51,388 nt of DNA from Bacillota bacterium (GTDB lineage: Bacteria > Bacillota > Clostridia > Saccharofermentanales > Fastidiosipilaceae). The notes beneath the pieces were generated by a model. The model had not been told where the DNA came from. It did no database searches and saw nothing but the letters and a program-made list of their open reading frames with translations. Position numbers and translations under genes: made by a program. Positions 33,896-41,201 of this stretch are shown here, one piece after another (the stretch's first letter is position 1; each line of letters begins with the position of its first letter). Location: contig JAEWGG010000021.1 of the NCBI GenBank assembly GCA_023388435.1, positions 1-51,388 of the forward strand. Direction: 5' to 3'.

Positions 33896-34130
33896 CGATA
33901 GGTCCTCCTCTGTTGTCTGAAGTCATTCTGACATGCCTAGTCTAGGTCGCCCCCCACTAAGAAAACTTAATTAAGCGTAAAGAATCTGTGGCACAGGGCC
34001 CAGTTCTGGCAGTAAAAAAGGAATTTTAAGAAAATCTTTAGATCCTGGCTGCCCCCGAGCCTGGCTCTCTGCTGCGGCATGCTGTGGTGGCGAAAAGCTC
34101 TAGAGGAGGGCGAAGGCCGCGAACAAGGCA
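33896..34130. other. Intergenic region upstream of the ABC operon
   Basis: No gene is visible. A perfect 11-base palindrome CCTAGTCTAGG lies at 33936-33946, about 40 bases before the ATPase start, and could be an operator. An AT-rich stretch (33957-33985) may carry the promoter, but I could not assign a clear -10. Confidence 0.4.
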
Positions 34131-34163
34131 TAAAAAAACCCGCTTCCTCGGAGGGAAGCGGGT
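34131..34163 (-). terminator. Terminator of the five-tRNA operon
   Basis: ACCCGCTTCC pairs with GGAAGCGGGT and is followed on the minus strand by seven T, 6 bases after tRNA-Cys. Confidence 0.9.
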
Positions 34164-34168
34164 CGCAC

Positions 34169-34243
<75 letters not shown>

Positions 34244-34278
34244 AGATATGGGAATGACCGCCATAGGCGGTCATCCAG

Positions 34279-34353
34279 TGGAGCGGGATACGAGATTCGA
34301 ACTCGCGACTTTCACCTTGGCAAGGTGACACTCTACCACTGAGTTAATCCCGC
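34279..34353 (-). tRNA. tRNA-Gly (anticodon GCC)
   Basis: Acceptor GCGGGAT/ATCCCGC, anticodon stem and loop CACCT-TGCCAA type with GCC, T-loop GTTCGAATC, CCA encoded. Confidence 0.92.
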
Positions 34354-34378
34354 GTGTTGTGAAGCGTGTCTGCTTCAC

Positions 34379-34455
34379 TGGTGGGTACTATTGGACTCGA
34401 ACCAACGACCTCATGCGTGTGAAGCATGCGCTCTAACCAGCTGAGCTAAGCACCC
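34379..34455 (-). tRNA. tRNA-Val (anticodon CAC)
   Basis: Acceptor GGGTGCT/AGTACCC, anticodon stem CATGC/GCATG with loop TTCACAC, so anticodon CAC reading GUG. CCA encoded. Confidence 0.9.
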
Positions 34456-34458
34456 ATT

Positions 34459-34533
34459 TGGTGACCCGTAGGAGAATCGAACTCCTGTCTTCGCCGTGAA
34501 AGGGCGATGTCTTAGCCGCTTGACCAACGGGCC
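34459..34533 (-). tRNA. tRNA-Glu (anticodon UUC)
   Basis: Acceptor GGCCCGT/ACGGGTC, anticodon stem TCGCC/GGCGA with loop CTTTCAC, so anticodon UUC. CCA encoded. It complements the CUC isoacceptor at 30220. Confidence 0.93.
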
Positions 34534-34536
34534 GTG

Positions 34537-34613
34537 TGGTAGCGGTAGTGGGACTCGAACCTACGACACTGCGGGTATGAACCGCATGCTCTAGCCAACT
34601 GAGCTATACCGCC
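34537..34613 (-). tRNA. tRNA-Met (anticodon CAU), elongator type
   Basis: Acceptor GGCGGTA/TACCGCT with a standard first pair, anticodon stem TGCGG/CCGCA with loop TTCATAC, CCA encoded. The GC first pair and D-arm suggest elongator Met; a tRNA-Ile with lysidine is a less likely alternative. Confidence 0.88.
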
Positions 34614-34658
34614 ATTTCTGTGCTGTCGAAGTAGGTTATCTCCGTAACACGCTCATGT

Positions 34659-34687
34659 AGTATAGCAAGCGTCTCTGGAGCTGTCAA
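34659..34687 (-). promoter_or_regulatory. Promoter of the five-tRNA operon
   Basis: TTGACA (34682-34687), exactly 17 bases, TATACT (34659-34664), about 45 bases before tRNA-Met. A near-consensus sigma-A promoter. Confidence 0.9.
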
Positions 34688-34800
34688 GCACTTTTTCCCT
34701 GGTTTTTGAAAAAATTTTTTCACTCCTCCCCTGGAATGTCTTCCTTGCCCAGAGGCGCAGTTACCCTGGGCAAGCTACAAGGCATCCAAACTGCAGTCGC

Positions 34801-35550
34801 TCAGAGCAGGGTCCCAGCCAGCAGACCGCGCTGGCGGCTCCTCCCCTCCAGGCGCTGGCTGGCCCAGTCCCGAATAAACTGGCGCAGACTTTCATAGATC
34901 AGCTGGTGGCCGCGGGCGTTGGGGTGCAGGCCGTCCGCACAGATCAGGGCACGGAAGTCCGCCGCAGCCAGGAAGGCGGAACGGCAGTCGAAGAGCGGCA
35001 GGTCCTTGCGGCGGGCTAGGGCCTCAATCTGCCGTGAGTAGAGTTCCTGATAGCGGCAGATCTGGTTACTATCCCCCGCCAGGAATTCCAACAGGGCCTC
35101 CTCATCCAGCCCCCGCTGCTCCACGATATGACGCAGATAATAGCTGCCGTCGATGGGCGGCAGATTCATCAAGACAGGCTCTACCTCCGCGGCGCGCAGG
35201 TAGTCGATCAGCTCCTCGTATATCTCCAGGAAGCGAGGTAGGGGCGTCCTGGGCTCATGCTGACCGCGGGGATTGGCAGCCACCGCCTCCCAGTGAAAGT
35301 CACAGTCATTCCCCCCATATTCAAGTAGGGCGAAGCTCGGTTTCGGGCCGCGGGCGAGGGCCTTTTTCACGACGCGAAGCCCCTTGTCCACCGTACAACC
35401 AAAGTGGGAGCGATTTTTCACGTCCAGGGCAATATCGCCGCCAAGAGCCTTCCAGTCCGTTTCCGGAAGCAGGCGATAGCGGGCCTCATGCTCATCCAGG
35501 ACCACACCCTTCATCACGGAATCACCAAAAATATAACTCAGAAGGCTCAT
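34801..35550 (-). CDS. SGNH/GDSL-family hydrolase
   Basis: The 249-residue protein has the four SGNH blocks: FGDSVMKG with the catalytic Ser at about residue 11, the glycine of the CTVDKG region, EYGGNDCD with the Asn, and DGLHPNARG with the Asp/His pair. No signal peptide is visible, so it probably acts in the cytoplasm as an esterase, lipase or carbohydrate deacetylase; the substrate is unknown. AGGTG lies 8 bases upstream of ATG 35550. It is divergent from the DUF1836 gene. Confidence 0.88.
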   Translation of the reverse strand: MSLLSYIFGDSVMKGVVLDEHEARYRLLPETDWKALGGDIALDVKNRSHFGCTVDKGLRVVKKALARGPKPSFALLEYGGNDCDFHWEAVAANPRGQHEPRTPLPRFLEIYEELIDYLRAAEVEPVLMNLPPIDGSYYLRHIVEQRGLDEEALLEFLAGDSNQICRYQELYSRQIEALARRKDLPLFDCRSAFLAAADFRALICADGLHPNARGHQLIYESLRQFIRDWASQRLEGRSRQRGLLAGTLL

Positions 35551-35563
35551 GTTTCTACACCTC

Positions 35564-35594
35564 GTTTAACCTAGTATTTAAAACTAGATTAAAC
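35564..35594. promoter_or_regulatory. Inverted repeat over the SGNH gene -10
   Basis: GTTTAACCTAG (35564-35574) and CTAGATTAAAC (35584-35594) are inverted copies with one mismatch. A third copy, TTTAATCTAA, lies at 35638-35647. They flank the -10 of the minus-strand promoter and are plausible sites for the divergent DUF1836 protein. Confidence 0.5.
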
Positions 35595-35614
35595 AATTGA
35601 ATAAACCTTGTCAA
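35586..35614 (-). promoter_or_regulatory. SGNH gene promoter
   Basis: TTGACA (35609-35614), 17 bases, TAATCT (35586-35591) on the minus strand, 36 bases before the ATG. Confidence 0.7.
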
Positions 35615-35677
35615 GAGTTTTTAGACTCTCAACTCCCTTTAATCTAAGCTCTAATTTCCAGCTAGAAGAAACCGCTC

Positions 35678-35692
35678 TGTTATAATGGGGCT
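35678..35692 (+). promoter_or_regulatory. Extended -10 promoter giving a leaderless DUF1836 mRNA
   Basis: TGTTATAAT (35678-35686) is a perfect extended -10. The usual start of transcription 7 bases downstream falls on the A of the DUF1836 ATG (35693). There is no properly spaced ribosome site. Confidence 0.65.
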
Positions 35693-36256
35693 ATGGAACA
35701 GAAATCAAGGGGCCAGCTGGCCCGCTGGGAATATCTTCCCCCAATCGGCCTCTACTTGGACCAGGTCATCAGCTACTGCAACGGGCAACTGGCCCAGCTG
35801 GGACTGGACACGGAGGACCAGCGCCTCAGCAAGAGCATGGTCAACAACTATGTCAAGGCCAGACTCCTGCCTCCACCCGAGGGAAAGCTCTACCAGCCAA
35901 GACACATTGCGGAACTCATTTTTATCAGCTGCCTCAAAACCGTCTTAAGTATTCAGGATTTGGGGCGCCTCTACGCTGGCCTCCTCGCCGAAGCTGAGGA
36001 CGATGTGGCCCGTCTGCACAATTATTTTTGCCAGAGTTTGGAACAGGCCCTCACTGAACCGCTGGCCGTGGAGAGTAAGAGCCTCGAAGGCCTCCGCGAG
36101 CAGCAGGCCCGGCTCCCCCACTTTTACAGTCTGCACTGTGCTGTGCGCTCCTTTGCCACGCGCCTAGAAGCCCTCCGGCACCTGGATCTGGGGACTGAGC
36201 TGGACAGCGGAGGCACTGCGGATAAACAGGAGGCCAGGCCCGCCGTCAGCAAGTAG
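35693..36256 (+). CDS. DUF1836 (YkrK-like) protein, probable DNA-binding regulator
   Basis: The 187-residue protein follows the DUF1836 pattern: WEYLPPIGLYLDQVISYCNG, LSKSMVNNYVKARLLPPPEG, LYQPRHIAELIFISCLKTV, then SIQDLGRLYAGL. The central part resembles a MerR-like winged helix, so a transcriptional role is likely but unproven. The promoter geometry implies a leaderless message. It is divergent from the SGNH hydrolase and 156 bases before the fucO-type gene. Confidence 0.85.
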   Translation: MEQKSRGQLARWEYLPPIGLYLDQVISYCNGQLAQLGLDTEDQRLSKSMVNNYVKARLLPPPEGKLYQPRHIAELIFISCLKTVLSIQDLGRLYAGLLAEAEDDVARLHNYFCQSLEQALTEPLAVESKSLEGLREQQARLPHFYSLHCAVRSFATRLEALRHLDLGTELDSGGTADKQEARPAVSK

Positions 36257-36321
36257 GGGGATGGCGTCTAGCCCTCAGAGAAAACTTTTTATTTACTTTC
36301 GCCAAATCAACTGCTCCAATC

Positions 36322-36330
36322 TGCTACAAT
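36322..36330 (+). promoter_or_regulatory. Extended -10 promoter of the fucO-type gene
   Basis: TGCTACAAT, identical to the extended -10 of guaA, lies 83 bases before the ATG. No clear -35. Confidence 0.5.
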
Positions 36331-36412
36331 AGAGGGCAAAGCGAACTTTTCCCGAGGAATATCAGCATCTTTCCTTGGTAAAAGTCACGGTAAATTAAAA
36401 AGGAGCACACAC

Positions 36413-37558
36413 ATGGCCGTCAAACGTTTTGTACTCAATGCCGTTTCCTACCATGGGAAGGGCGCCATCAAGGAGATCCCTGGTCTGGTAGCTGCCAAGG
36501 GCTTCCAAAAAGCCTTCATCGCCACGGATCCCGATCTCGTACGCTTCGGTGTCACGAAAAAAGTCACCGACCTGCTCGATGAGGCGGGTATGGCGTATGA
36601 GATTTTCTCTGACATCAAGCCCAATCCCACAATTGAGAATGTCCAGGCTGGCGTGGCCGCCTATAAGGCGAGCGGAGCCGACTACATGATCGCAATTGGC
36701 GGCGGCTCCTCCATGGACGCGGGCAAGGCCATCGGCATCATTATCAACAATCCCGAATACGCAGACGTGCGCAGCCTGGAGGGCGTGGCCCCCACCAAGC
36801 ATCGCACGGTCTTCACCATCGCCGTACCGACCACCGCAGGCACAGCGGCGGAGGCGACGATTAACTATGTGATTACAGACTGTGAGCGCAAGCGCAAGTT
36901 CGTCTGTGTGGACACCAATGATATTCCGGATATTGCAGTTGTCGACCCCGACATGATGTCCACCATGCCTAAGGGCCTGACCGCAGCCACGGGAATGGAC
37001 GCCCTGACCCACGCCATTGAGGGCTACACGACCAAGGCTGCCTGGGAGCTTCCGGACTGCCTGAACCTCGAAGCCATCCGCCTGATCTCCAAGAGTCTGC
37101 GCGGAGCAGTGGCCAACGAGGAGGAGGGCCGCCAGGGCATGGCCCTGGGACAGTTCGTCACGGGCATGGCCTTCTCCAACGTCGGCCTGGGCATCGCCCA
37201 CTCCATCGCCCACACCCTGGGCGCGGTTTATGACACCCCCCACGGCGTGGCCTGCGCCATGATGCTACCGATTGTCATGGCCTACAACGCCGATGTCAGC
37301 GGGGAGAAATACAAGGCCATCGCGGAGGCCATGGGCGTGGATACCAGGTCCATGAGTCAGGAAGAGTACCGCCAGGCGGCCATCGATGCCGTACGCCAGC
37401 TGAGTGTGGACGTCGGCATTCCCACCAAGCTCCCCGCCATCAAGGAGGAGGACCTGGAATTCCTGGCCCAGTCAGCCTTTGCGGACGCCTGCGCCCCGGG
37501 CAACCCGAAAGAGGCCAGTGTCGAAGACATTAAGGGCCTGATCCGCCAGCTGATGTAA
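36413..37558 (+). CDS. fucO: Lactaldehyde reductase / iron-containing alcohol dehydrogenase (FucO type)
   Basis: FucO interconverts L-lactaldehyde and 1,2-propanediol with NAD(H) and Fe2+. The 381-residue product matches FucO closely by eye: IGGGSSMDAGKAIGI for NAD binding, ADVRSLEGVAPT, VPTTAGTAAEATINYVITD, and the iron ligands in GMDALTHAIEGY and GIAHSIAHTLGAVYDTPHG. AAAGGAG precedes ATG 36413. No other fucose or rhamnose gene is adjacent, so it may serve redox balance in sugar fermentation. Confidence 0.9.
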   Translation: MAVKRFVLNAVSYHGKGAIKEIPGLVAAKGFQKAFIATDPDLVRFGVTKKVTDLLDEAGMAYEIFSDIKPNPTIENVQAGVAAYKASGADYMIAIGGGSSMDAGKAIGIIINNPEYADVRSLEGVAPTKHRTVFTIAVPTTAGTAAEATINYVITDCERKRKFVCVDTNDIPDIAVVDPDMMSTMPKGLTAATGMDALTHAIEGYTTKAAWELPDCLNLEAIRLISKSLRGAVANEEEGRQGMALGQFVTGMAFSNVGLGIAHSIAHTLGAVYDTPHGVACAMMLPIVMAYNADVSGEKYKAIAEAMGVDTRSMSQEEYRQAAIDAVRQLSVDVGIPTKLPAIKEEDLEFLAQSAFADACAPGNPKEASVEDIKGLIRQLM

Positions 37559-37612
37559 GGCTGGACCCAGGCTGCTGAGTCCGCCGTAAGCTGTCGTACA
37601 GCCATAGTGAAG

Positions 37613-37648
37613 AGCGCCTCTTTCCTGGTCCAGGAAATGGGCGCTCAG
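37613..37648 (+). terminator. Hairpin after fucO-type gene
   Basis: GAGCGCCTCTTTCCTGG pairs with CCAGGAAATGGGCGCTC (two mismatches). It has no T run, so it may protect or process the mRNA rather than terminate it. Confidence 0.5.
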
Positions 37649-37697
37649 TCTGTCCGCAGCCCGCATGGGCCAGGCGGGCCACAGTGCAAGAGGTCTC

Positions 37698-39464
37698 CTA
37701 GTCCTTTTGCAAACTTTCTACAAAAATGCACTTCCCCTTTTCCAAAACCAAGGAATATCCCTTAGCTAAGCGTTCTTCATTGAGATACACATATTCAGGG
37801 CGAGCTTCCGCAGGCAGCCGACCTGGGCCGTAGAGCATCAGGGGTCTGCCGATGTACTTATCCCAGAAACCTGATTTTTGATTTACGAGCATCTGATCCT
37901 TAATCTCCTCCTTCTCCTCCAGCTGGCCAATACGCTTTTTTAGTGTCAGCTGGTAGACTCCTGAGGAAAACTCCTTCAGCTCATAGGTAAAACGATCTTC
38001 CATAACGCTCATAGTACCGTTGAGGTGCTCTTCGGTGCTGGCCAGTCCATCTTTTTCATACAGGCTAAACGTCAGATGATGCTCATCTACCAAGTGCAGA
38101 GCTTGGTGGTAGGAGGATCCAGTCCCAATGGAAAAAGATAAGTTCAGGGGATAGTCCAGTTTGACCTGGGCCTTGCCGCTCCCCTGCTCCTTGTTCGCAG
38201 TCGTCTTCACCGCTTTCTGCTTCCAGTTCAGACGGGGCTGGACTAGGGGCTCGCCCACCCAGAGCAGCTCCGCGTCCTGGGCGAGTACCGAGTTCAGGGC
38301 AATCGTGATGTCTCCAGGAAGCCTGACCAATTTTTTAGATATGCCGACGAGGGCCATTTTTCCCTCGTACTGCGTGAGATTTGTGAGCTCCTGGCCCTTA
38401 TAAGCGAGCTTGAGCTTCCGCTCATCACGCTCCCACCTGCTCGGGAGGTCCAGGCGGCTGCACATCTTCTTGGAAGCGACCGTATCCACAGGATTTTCGT
38501 AATACTTAAGCTCAAGGAGGCGGTCAAAAATCAATTCATAATAGGGTCGCGGCTTGTCATTGTAGAGCTCGGCCTCGTACGTGGAACCTTCCTGGACCCG
38601 CTTGACCAGATGCCGCGCCGACTTAGCCAGCTCCTCCGCATAGGCCTCGGGATCCTCCCCCGGAGCCACGGCCACATCTCCCGCCAGAACCGCATCGGCC
38701 CGCTGAATGAGCCAATCCGCATATTCCTTGGCCGTCTCGAAGCTCCAGAGCTCGCCGTAGAAGACCTGCTTATAGTCCTTTTTCGCCTCCTCCTGGACCT
38801 TCTTCAGCTCGGCTTCCCGCTTCTGGTAGTCCTTTAGCGCTTGGGCCAGGTCGCCCAGGGCCTCGTCGAGACTCTCAAGCTGCTTCTCTAGCTCCTTGCC
38901 GAGCTTCTGCTGGGCGTCCTGGAAGTCCTTTTGTATCGCCTCAATCTCCTCGGGTGTGGCCGGTTCTTTCTTGGGCTCGAAGGAAAGCTTGAGCGCTTCT
39001 GACCCAGCATCCAGCTCCAGCTTTCCCCCCTCGCTGATCTGGAAACTCTGCTCCGTGGGGGTCTTGTAAATCTGGCCTGTGGCCGTGACCGGGCTAGTCG
39101 CCTTCAGCTGGTAGCGGCCTGCAGGCAGCTGCTCCAGCTTGAGCGGCTGCGTCTGGGCAGACTCTCGTCTCAGCAGGACATAGCGTTCCACTTCAGACTC
39201 ATCCTCCGCGGCCTGGCCTCGGACGTGGAGGAGTATGGGGCTGGCATCCTCATCCCAGGCCTCGTTAATCTCCAGCTTCACATGCAGCTGGACGTCGTGG
39301 CCCGGGAGCTTCTTCGCCTCCGTCCCTGCGGAGCTTCTCCCGGCACCCACAGCCTGCTGCGGGCGAATGACAAAGATGTAGATGAGTGTAAGGCCTGTCA
39401 GAAAGATCAGCAGGGACAGGAGGCCCAGGATCCAGGACAGGCGGCGGTACGTGCGGCTTTGCAT
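37698..39464 (-). CDS. Unrecognised membrane-anchored protein with coiled coil
   Basis: I do not recognise the family. The 588-residue product has a signal-anchor (about 10-33), an outer beta-rich module (about 55-160) with the prealbumin/Cna-B-like phrase LEQLPAGRYQLKATSP, a charged coiled coil (about 171-232, PEEIEAIQKDFQDAQQ onward), and a long C-terminal region without cysteine pairs or obvious motif. ATG 39464 follows GGAGGAGAACTT; a longer open frame runs to 39599 but lacks a ribosome site. A -10 TATAAT lies at 39510-39515. It is monocistronic, so context does not suggest a role. Confidence 0.7.
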   Translation of the reverse strand: MQSRTYRRLSWILGLLSLLIFLTGLTLIYIFVIRPQQAVGAGRSSAGTEAKKLPGHDVQLHVKLEINEAWDEDASPILLHVRGQAAEDESEVERYVLLRRESAQTQPLKLEQLPAGRYQLKATSPVTATGQIYKTPTEQSFQISEGGKLELDAGSEALKLSFEPKKEPATPEEIEAIQKDFQDAQQKLGKELEKQLESLDEALGDLAQALKDYQKREAELKKVQEEAKKDYKQVFYGELWSFETAKEYADWLIQRADAVLAGDVAVAPGEDPEAYAEELAKSARHLVKRVQEGSTYEAELYNDKPRPYYELIFDRLLELKYYENPVDTVASKKMCSRLDLPSRWERDERKLKLAYKGQELTNLTQYEGKMALVGISKKLVRLPGDITIALNSVLAQDAELLWVGEPLVQPRLNWKQKAVKTTANKEQGSGKAQVKLDYPLNLSFSIGTGSSYHQALHLVDEHHLTFSLYEKDGLASTEEHLNGTMSVMEDRFTYELKEFSSGVYQLTLKKRIGQLEEKEEIKDQMLVNQKSGFWDKYIGRPLMLYGPGRLPAEARPEYVYLNEERLAKGYSLVLEKGKCIFVESLQKD

Positions 39465-39597
39465 AAGTTCTCCTCCGATAAAAGGATTCTGACCAAGTGC
39501 TCTCTTCCCATTATAGCCCAGGTGTGTAGTTCCAAGCCCGTGTACACGTCCTTGCTGGAGCTGCTCGCACCAGGTATTTAGGGGAAAAATCGGGCGC

Positions 39598-39629
39598 AAA
39601 AAACCCAGTCCTGAAACTTCAGAACTGGG
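39598..39629 (-). terminator. tRNA-Arg terminator
   Basis: CCCAGTTCTGAA pairs with TTCAGGACTGGG and is followed on the minus strand by TTTTTT. Confidence 0.85.
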
Positions 39630-39636
39630 CCTGATC

Positions 39637-39711
39637 TGGCGTCCCCGGCAGGAATCGAACCCGCATCAACAGCTCCGGAAACTGTTGCCTTATCCATTAG
39701 GCCACGGAGAC
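39637..39711 (-). tRNA. tRNA-Arg (anticodon CCG)
   Basis: Acceptor GTCTCCG/CGGGGAC, anticodon stem ACAGT/GCTGT with loop TTCCGGA, T-loop GTTCGATTC, CCA encoded. It reads CGG, which suits a GC-rich genome. Confidence 0.9.
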
Positions 39712-39722
39712 AGTACCCAGAT

Positions 39723-39751
39723 ATTATAGCGGCTGAGCTCCCTTTTCGCAA
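39723..39751 (-). promoter_or_regulatory. tRNA-Arg promoter inside the 3' end of the upstream gene
   Basis: TTGCGA (39746-39751), 17 bases, TATAAT (39723-39728) on the minus strand, overlapping the last codons of the Spo0A-type gene. Confidence 0.75.
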
Positions 39752-40398
39752 GCGTCGAGGGCCCCGCTCAGGTCTCGGAGCAGAAGCTGTAAGACTGCCC
39801 GGTTTGAACACTTCAGACCGCTCGCCCGCACCGCATAGCGGAGCACGCGGTCCACCTGCTCCGGGCTCATATCGAAGCGCCAGCCTGCCAGGGCGTAGAG
39901 CTGCTTATAGATTCCGTTAAGCAGGCCTTCATCCCGGTAGACCAGGGGTAGGATGTAGGCCAGAATACGGGTGCCCTTGAGGGAGAGACTGAAGCCCCGG
40001 CGCTCTAAGATGGACCAGGTCTCCTGCTCCAGAGCTCGGTTGTCCAGCTGCTGGGAAGCCCCCTGTCCAGAAGCGTCCGGGCAAGTCGCCGCCCCCCGCA
40101 GCTGATAGCTTCCCGCGGGCTCTTGCAGGGCCGTAACCTGAGGTCTGGGAGCGGAGGACTCCAGGCCCAAGCCCGCAGAGGCCAGGCGTGTGATCTGCCG
40201 GCCCGTCTGCTCCAGGTCCGCCCCGTCCAGTACGAAATTGATACGCCCAGCCGCGTCGAAGTAGCCCAGATAGCCCTGCTGTCTCAGGACTCCATAGAGC
40301 CTCTCCCCCAATTCACGCTGATTACAGGTCACATAAAATCCAATGAGGTGCCTACTGCGCTCCTCATCCGTCCAGAACGGCAATTCCTTACTTCTCAC
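39724..40398 (-). CDS. Protein with Spo0A-type C-terminal DNA-binding domain, no receiver
   Basis: The 224-residue product ends in a Spo0A_C-like effector domain (about 125-210): LEQETWSILERRGFSLSLKG, RILAYILPLVYRDEGLLNG, IYKQLYALAGWRF and SPEQVDRVLRYAVRAS match the helix pattern of Spo0A. The N-terminal 60 residues (LIGFYVTCNQRELGERLYGV, then LRQQGYLGYFDAAGRI) do not form a recognisable phospho-acceptor receiver. A variable Gly/Ser/Ala linker joins them. I choose GTG 40398, with AAGGAG 6 bases upstream; the frame is open to 40473. It could be a constitutive or ligand-controlled relative of Spo0A. Phosphorelay control is not expected. Confidence 0.72.
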   Translation of the reverse strand: MRSKELPFWTDEERSRHLIGFYVTCNQRELGERLYGVLRQQGYLGYFDAAGRINFVLDGADLEQTGRQITRLASAGLGLESSAPRPQVTALQEPAGSYQLRGAATCPDASGQGASQQLDNRALEQETWSILERRGFSLSLKGTRILAYILPLVYRDEGLLNGIYKQLYALAGWRFDMSPEQVDRVLRYAVRASGLKCSNRAVLQLLLRDLSGALDACEKGAQPL

Positions 40399-40721
40399 AG
40401 CATACTCCTTCCACCAGACAAAACTTAGAGCCAGGTACAGCCCCCACCTCAAGGAGCTGCAGCTGCTCGCCACCCCCGGCCCTCCTCAGCGCTGGGGACT
40501 TCTATTTTGTCCAAAATCTTGTCATTTCTAAAGGATATACTTGATACATGCCCAGTAAGTTCCGCGCATTTTTGGATTTTTACTTTTTAATCACGGGAAA
40601 ATTATTGAATAAAAACTAAATTTCCACTCGCTAATTATGGACAAAAACCGACAAAAACACCAGAGATGCACAAGAACTTGTGCATCTCTGGTGCATACCC
40701 CCCAAGACTTTCCATGTATAG
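40399..40721. other. AT-rich intergenic region with TTTTGTC repeats
   Basis: No gene is seen in these 323 bases. TTTTGTCC (40505-40512) and TCTTGTC (40517-40523) on the plus strand, and two TTTTTGTCS copies spaced 10 bases apart on the minus strand (40639-40657), resemble 0A boxes. The minus-strand pair partly coincides with the T tract of the neighbouring terminator. Confidence 0.45.
40648..40693 (-). terminator. Terminator of the phosphatase operon
   Basis: CACCAGAGATGCACAAG (40658-40674) pairs perfectly with 40677-40693 and is followed on the minus strand by TTTTTG. Confidence 0.85.
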
Positions 40722-41201
40722 TCAGGACCGGGACTTAAGCTCACGCACAATGCGCCGCACGCAGTCCCGAATCTGGCCGAAGCAGGCCGCATAGACGCCG
40801 ATGTCCCCACCATAGGGATCATAGATGTCTGCCTCGGCCCCCTCCTCCAGACCGCGGGCATAGGCAATGAGGCTGTGGACCTTCGCCCCCTCCTCTGGGC
40901 CCAGGGCCCGCAGGAGGGCGCTGCGATGGCCCTCAGTCATGCAGAGTATGAGCTCAGCCTGGGCGACATCCTCCCTGTGGAGGGCCTTACTCCGAAAGCG
41001 GGAAATGTCGAGCTCAGGATAGTTCTCCTGGAGCAGCTGGGCGGAGAAGTCCGACATGGCCTCCCCCTCCCAGGCGGCGAGGCCCGCCGAGCTGGCAGAC
41101 CAGCCAGTCAGGCCCTGCTCCTGGGCCTCCTGCTCAAAAATATATTCACCTAGTGGGCTGCGGCAGGTATTGGCACTACAGACAAAAATCACCTGCTTCA
41201 T
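40722..41201 (-). CDS. Low-molecular-weight protein arginine/tyrosine phosphatase
   Basis: The 159-residue protein has the LMW-PTP P-loop VCSANTCRSPL with Cys8 and Arg14, and the general-acid region DIYDPYGGD near residue 130. The Thr at P-loop position 12 and the neighbour ywlC make a YwlE-type protein-arginine phosphatase attractive, since ywlC and ywlE are linked in Bacillus. A tyrosine phosphatase cannot be excluded by eye. ATG 41201 overlaps the ywlC stop (ATGA). Confidence 0.88.
   Translation of the reverse strand: MKQVIFVCSANTCRSPLGEYIFEQEAQEQGLTGWSASSAGLAAWEGEAMSDFSAQLLQENYPELDISRFRSKALHREDVAQAELILCMTEGHRSALLRALGPEEGAKVHSLIAYARGLEEGAEADIYDPYGGDIGVYAACFGQIRDCVRRIVRELKSRS

Noticed and set aside
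34101..34168. Possible small RNA between the ABC operon and the tRNAs
   Set aside because: The only structure is the tRNA-operon terminator; no separate promoter was seen.
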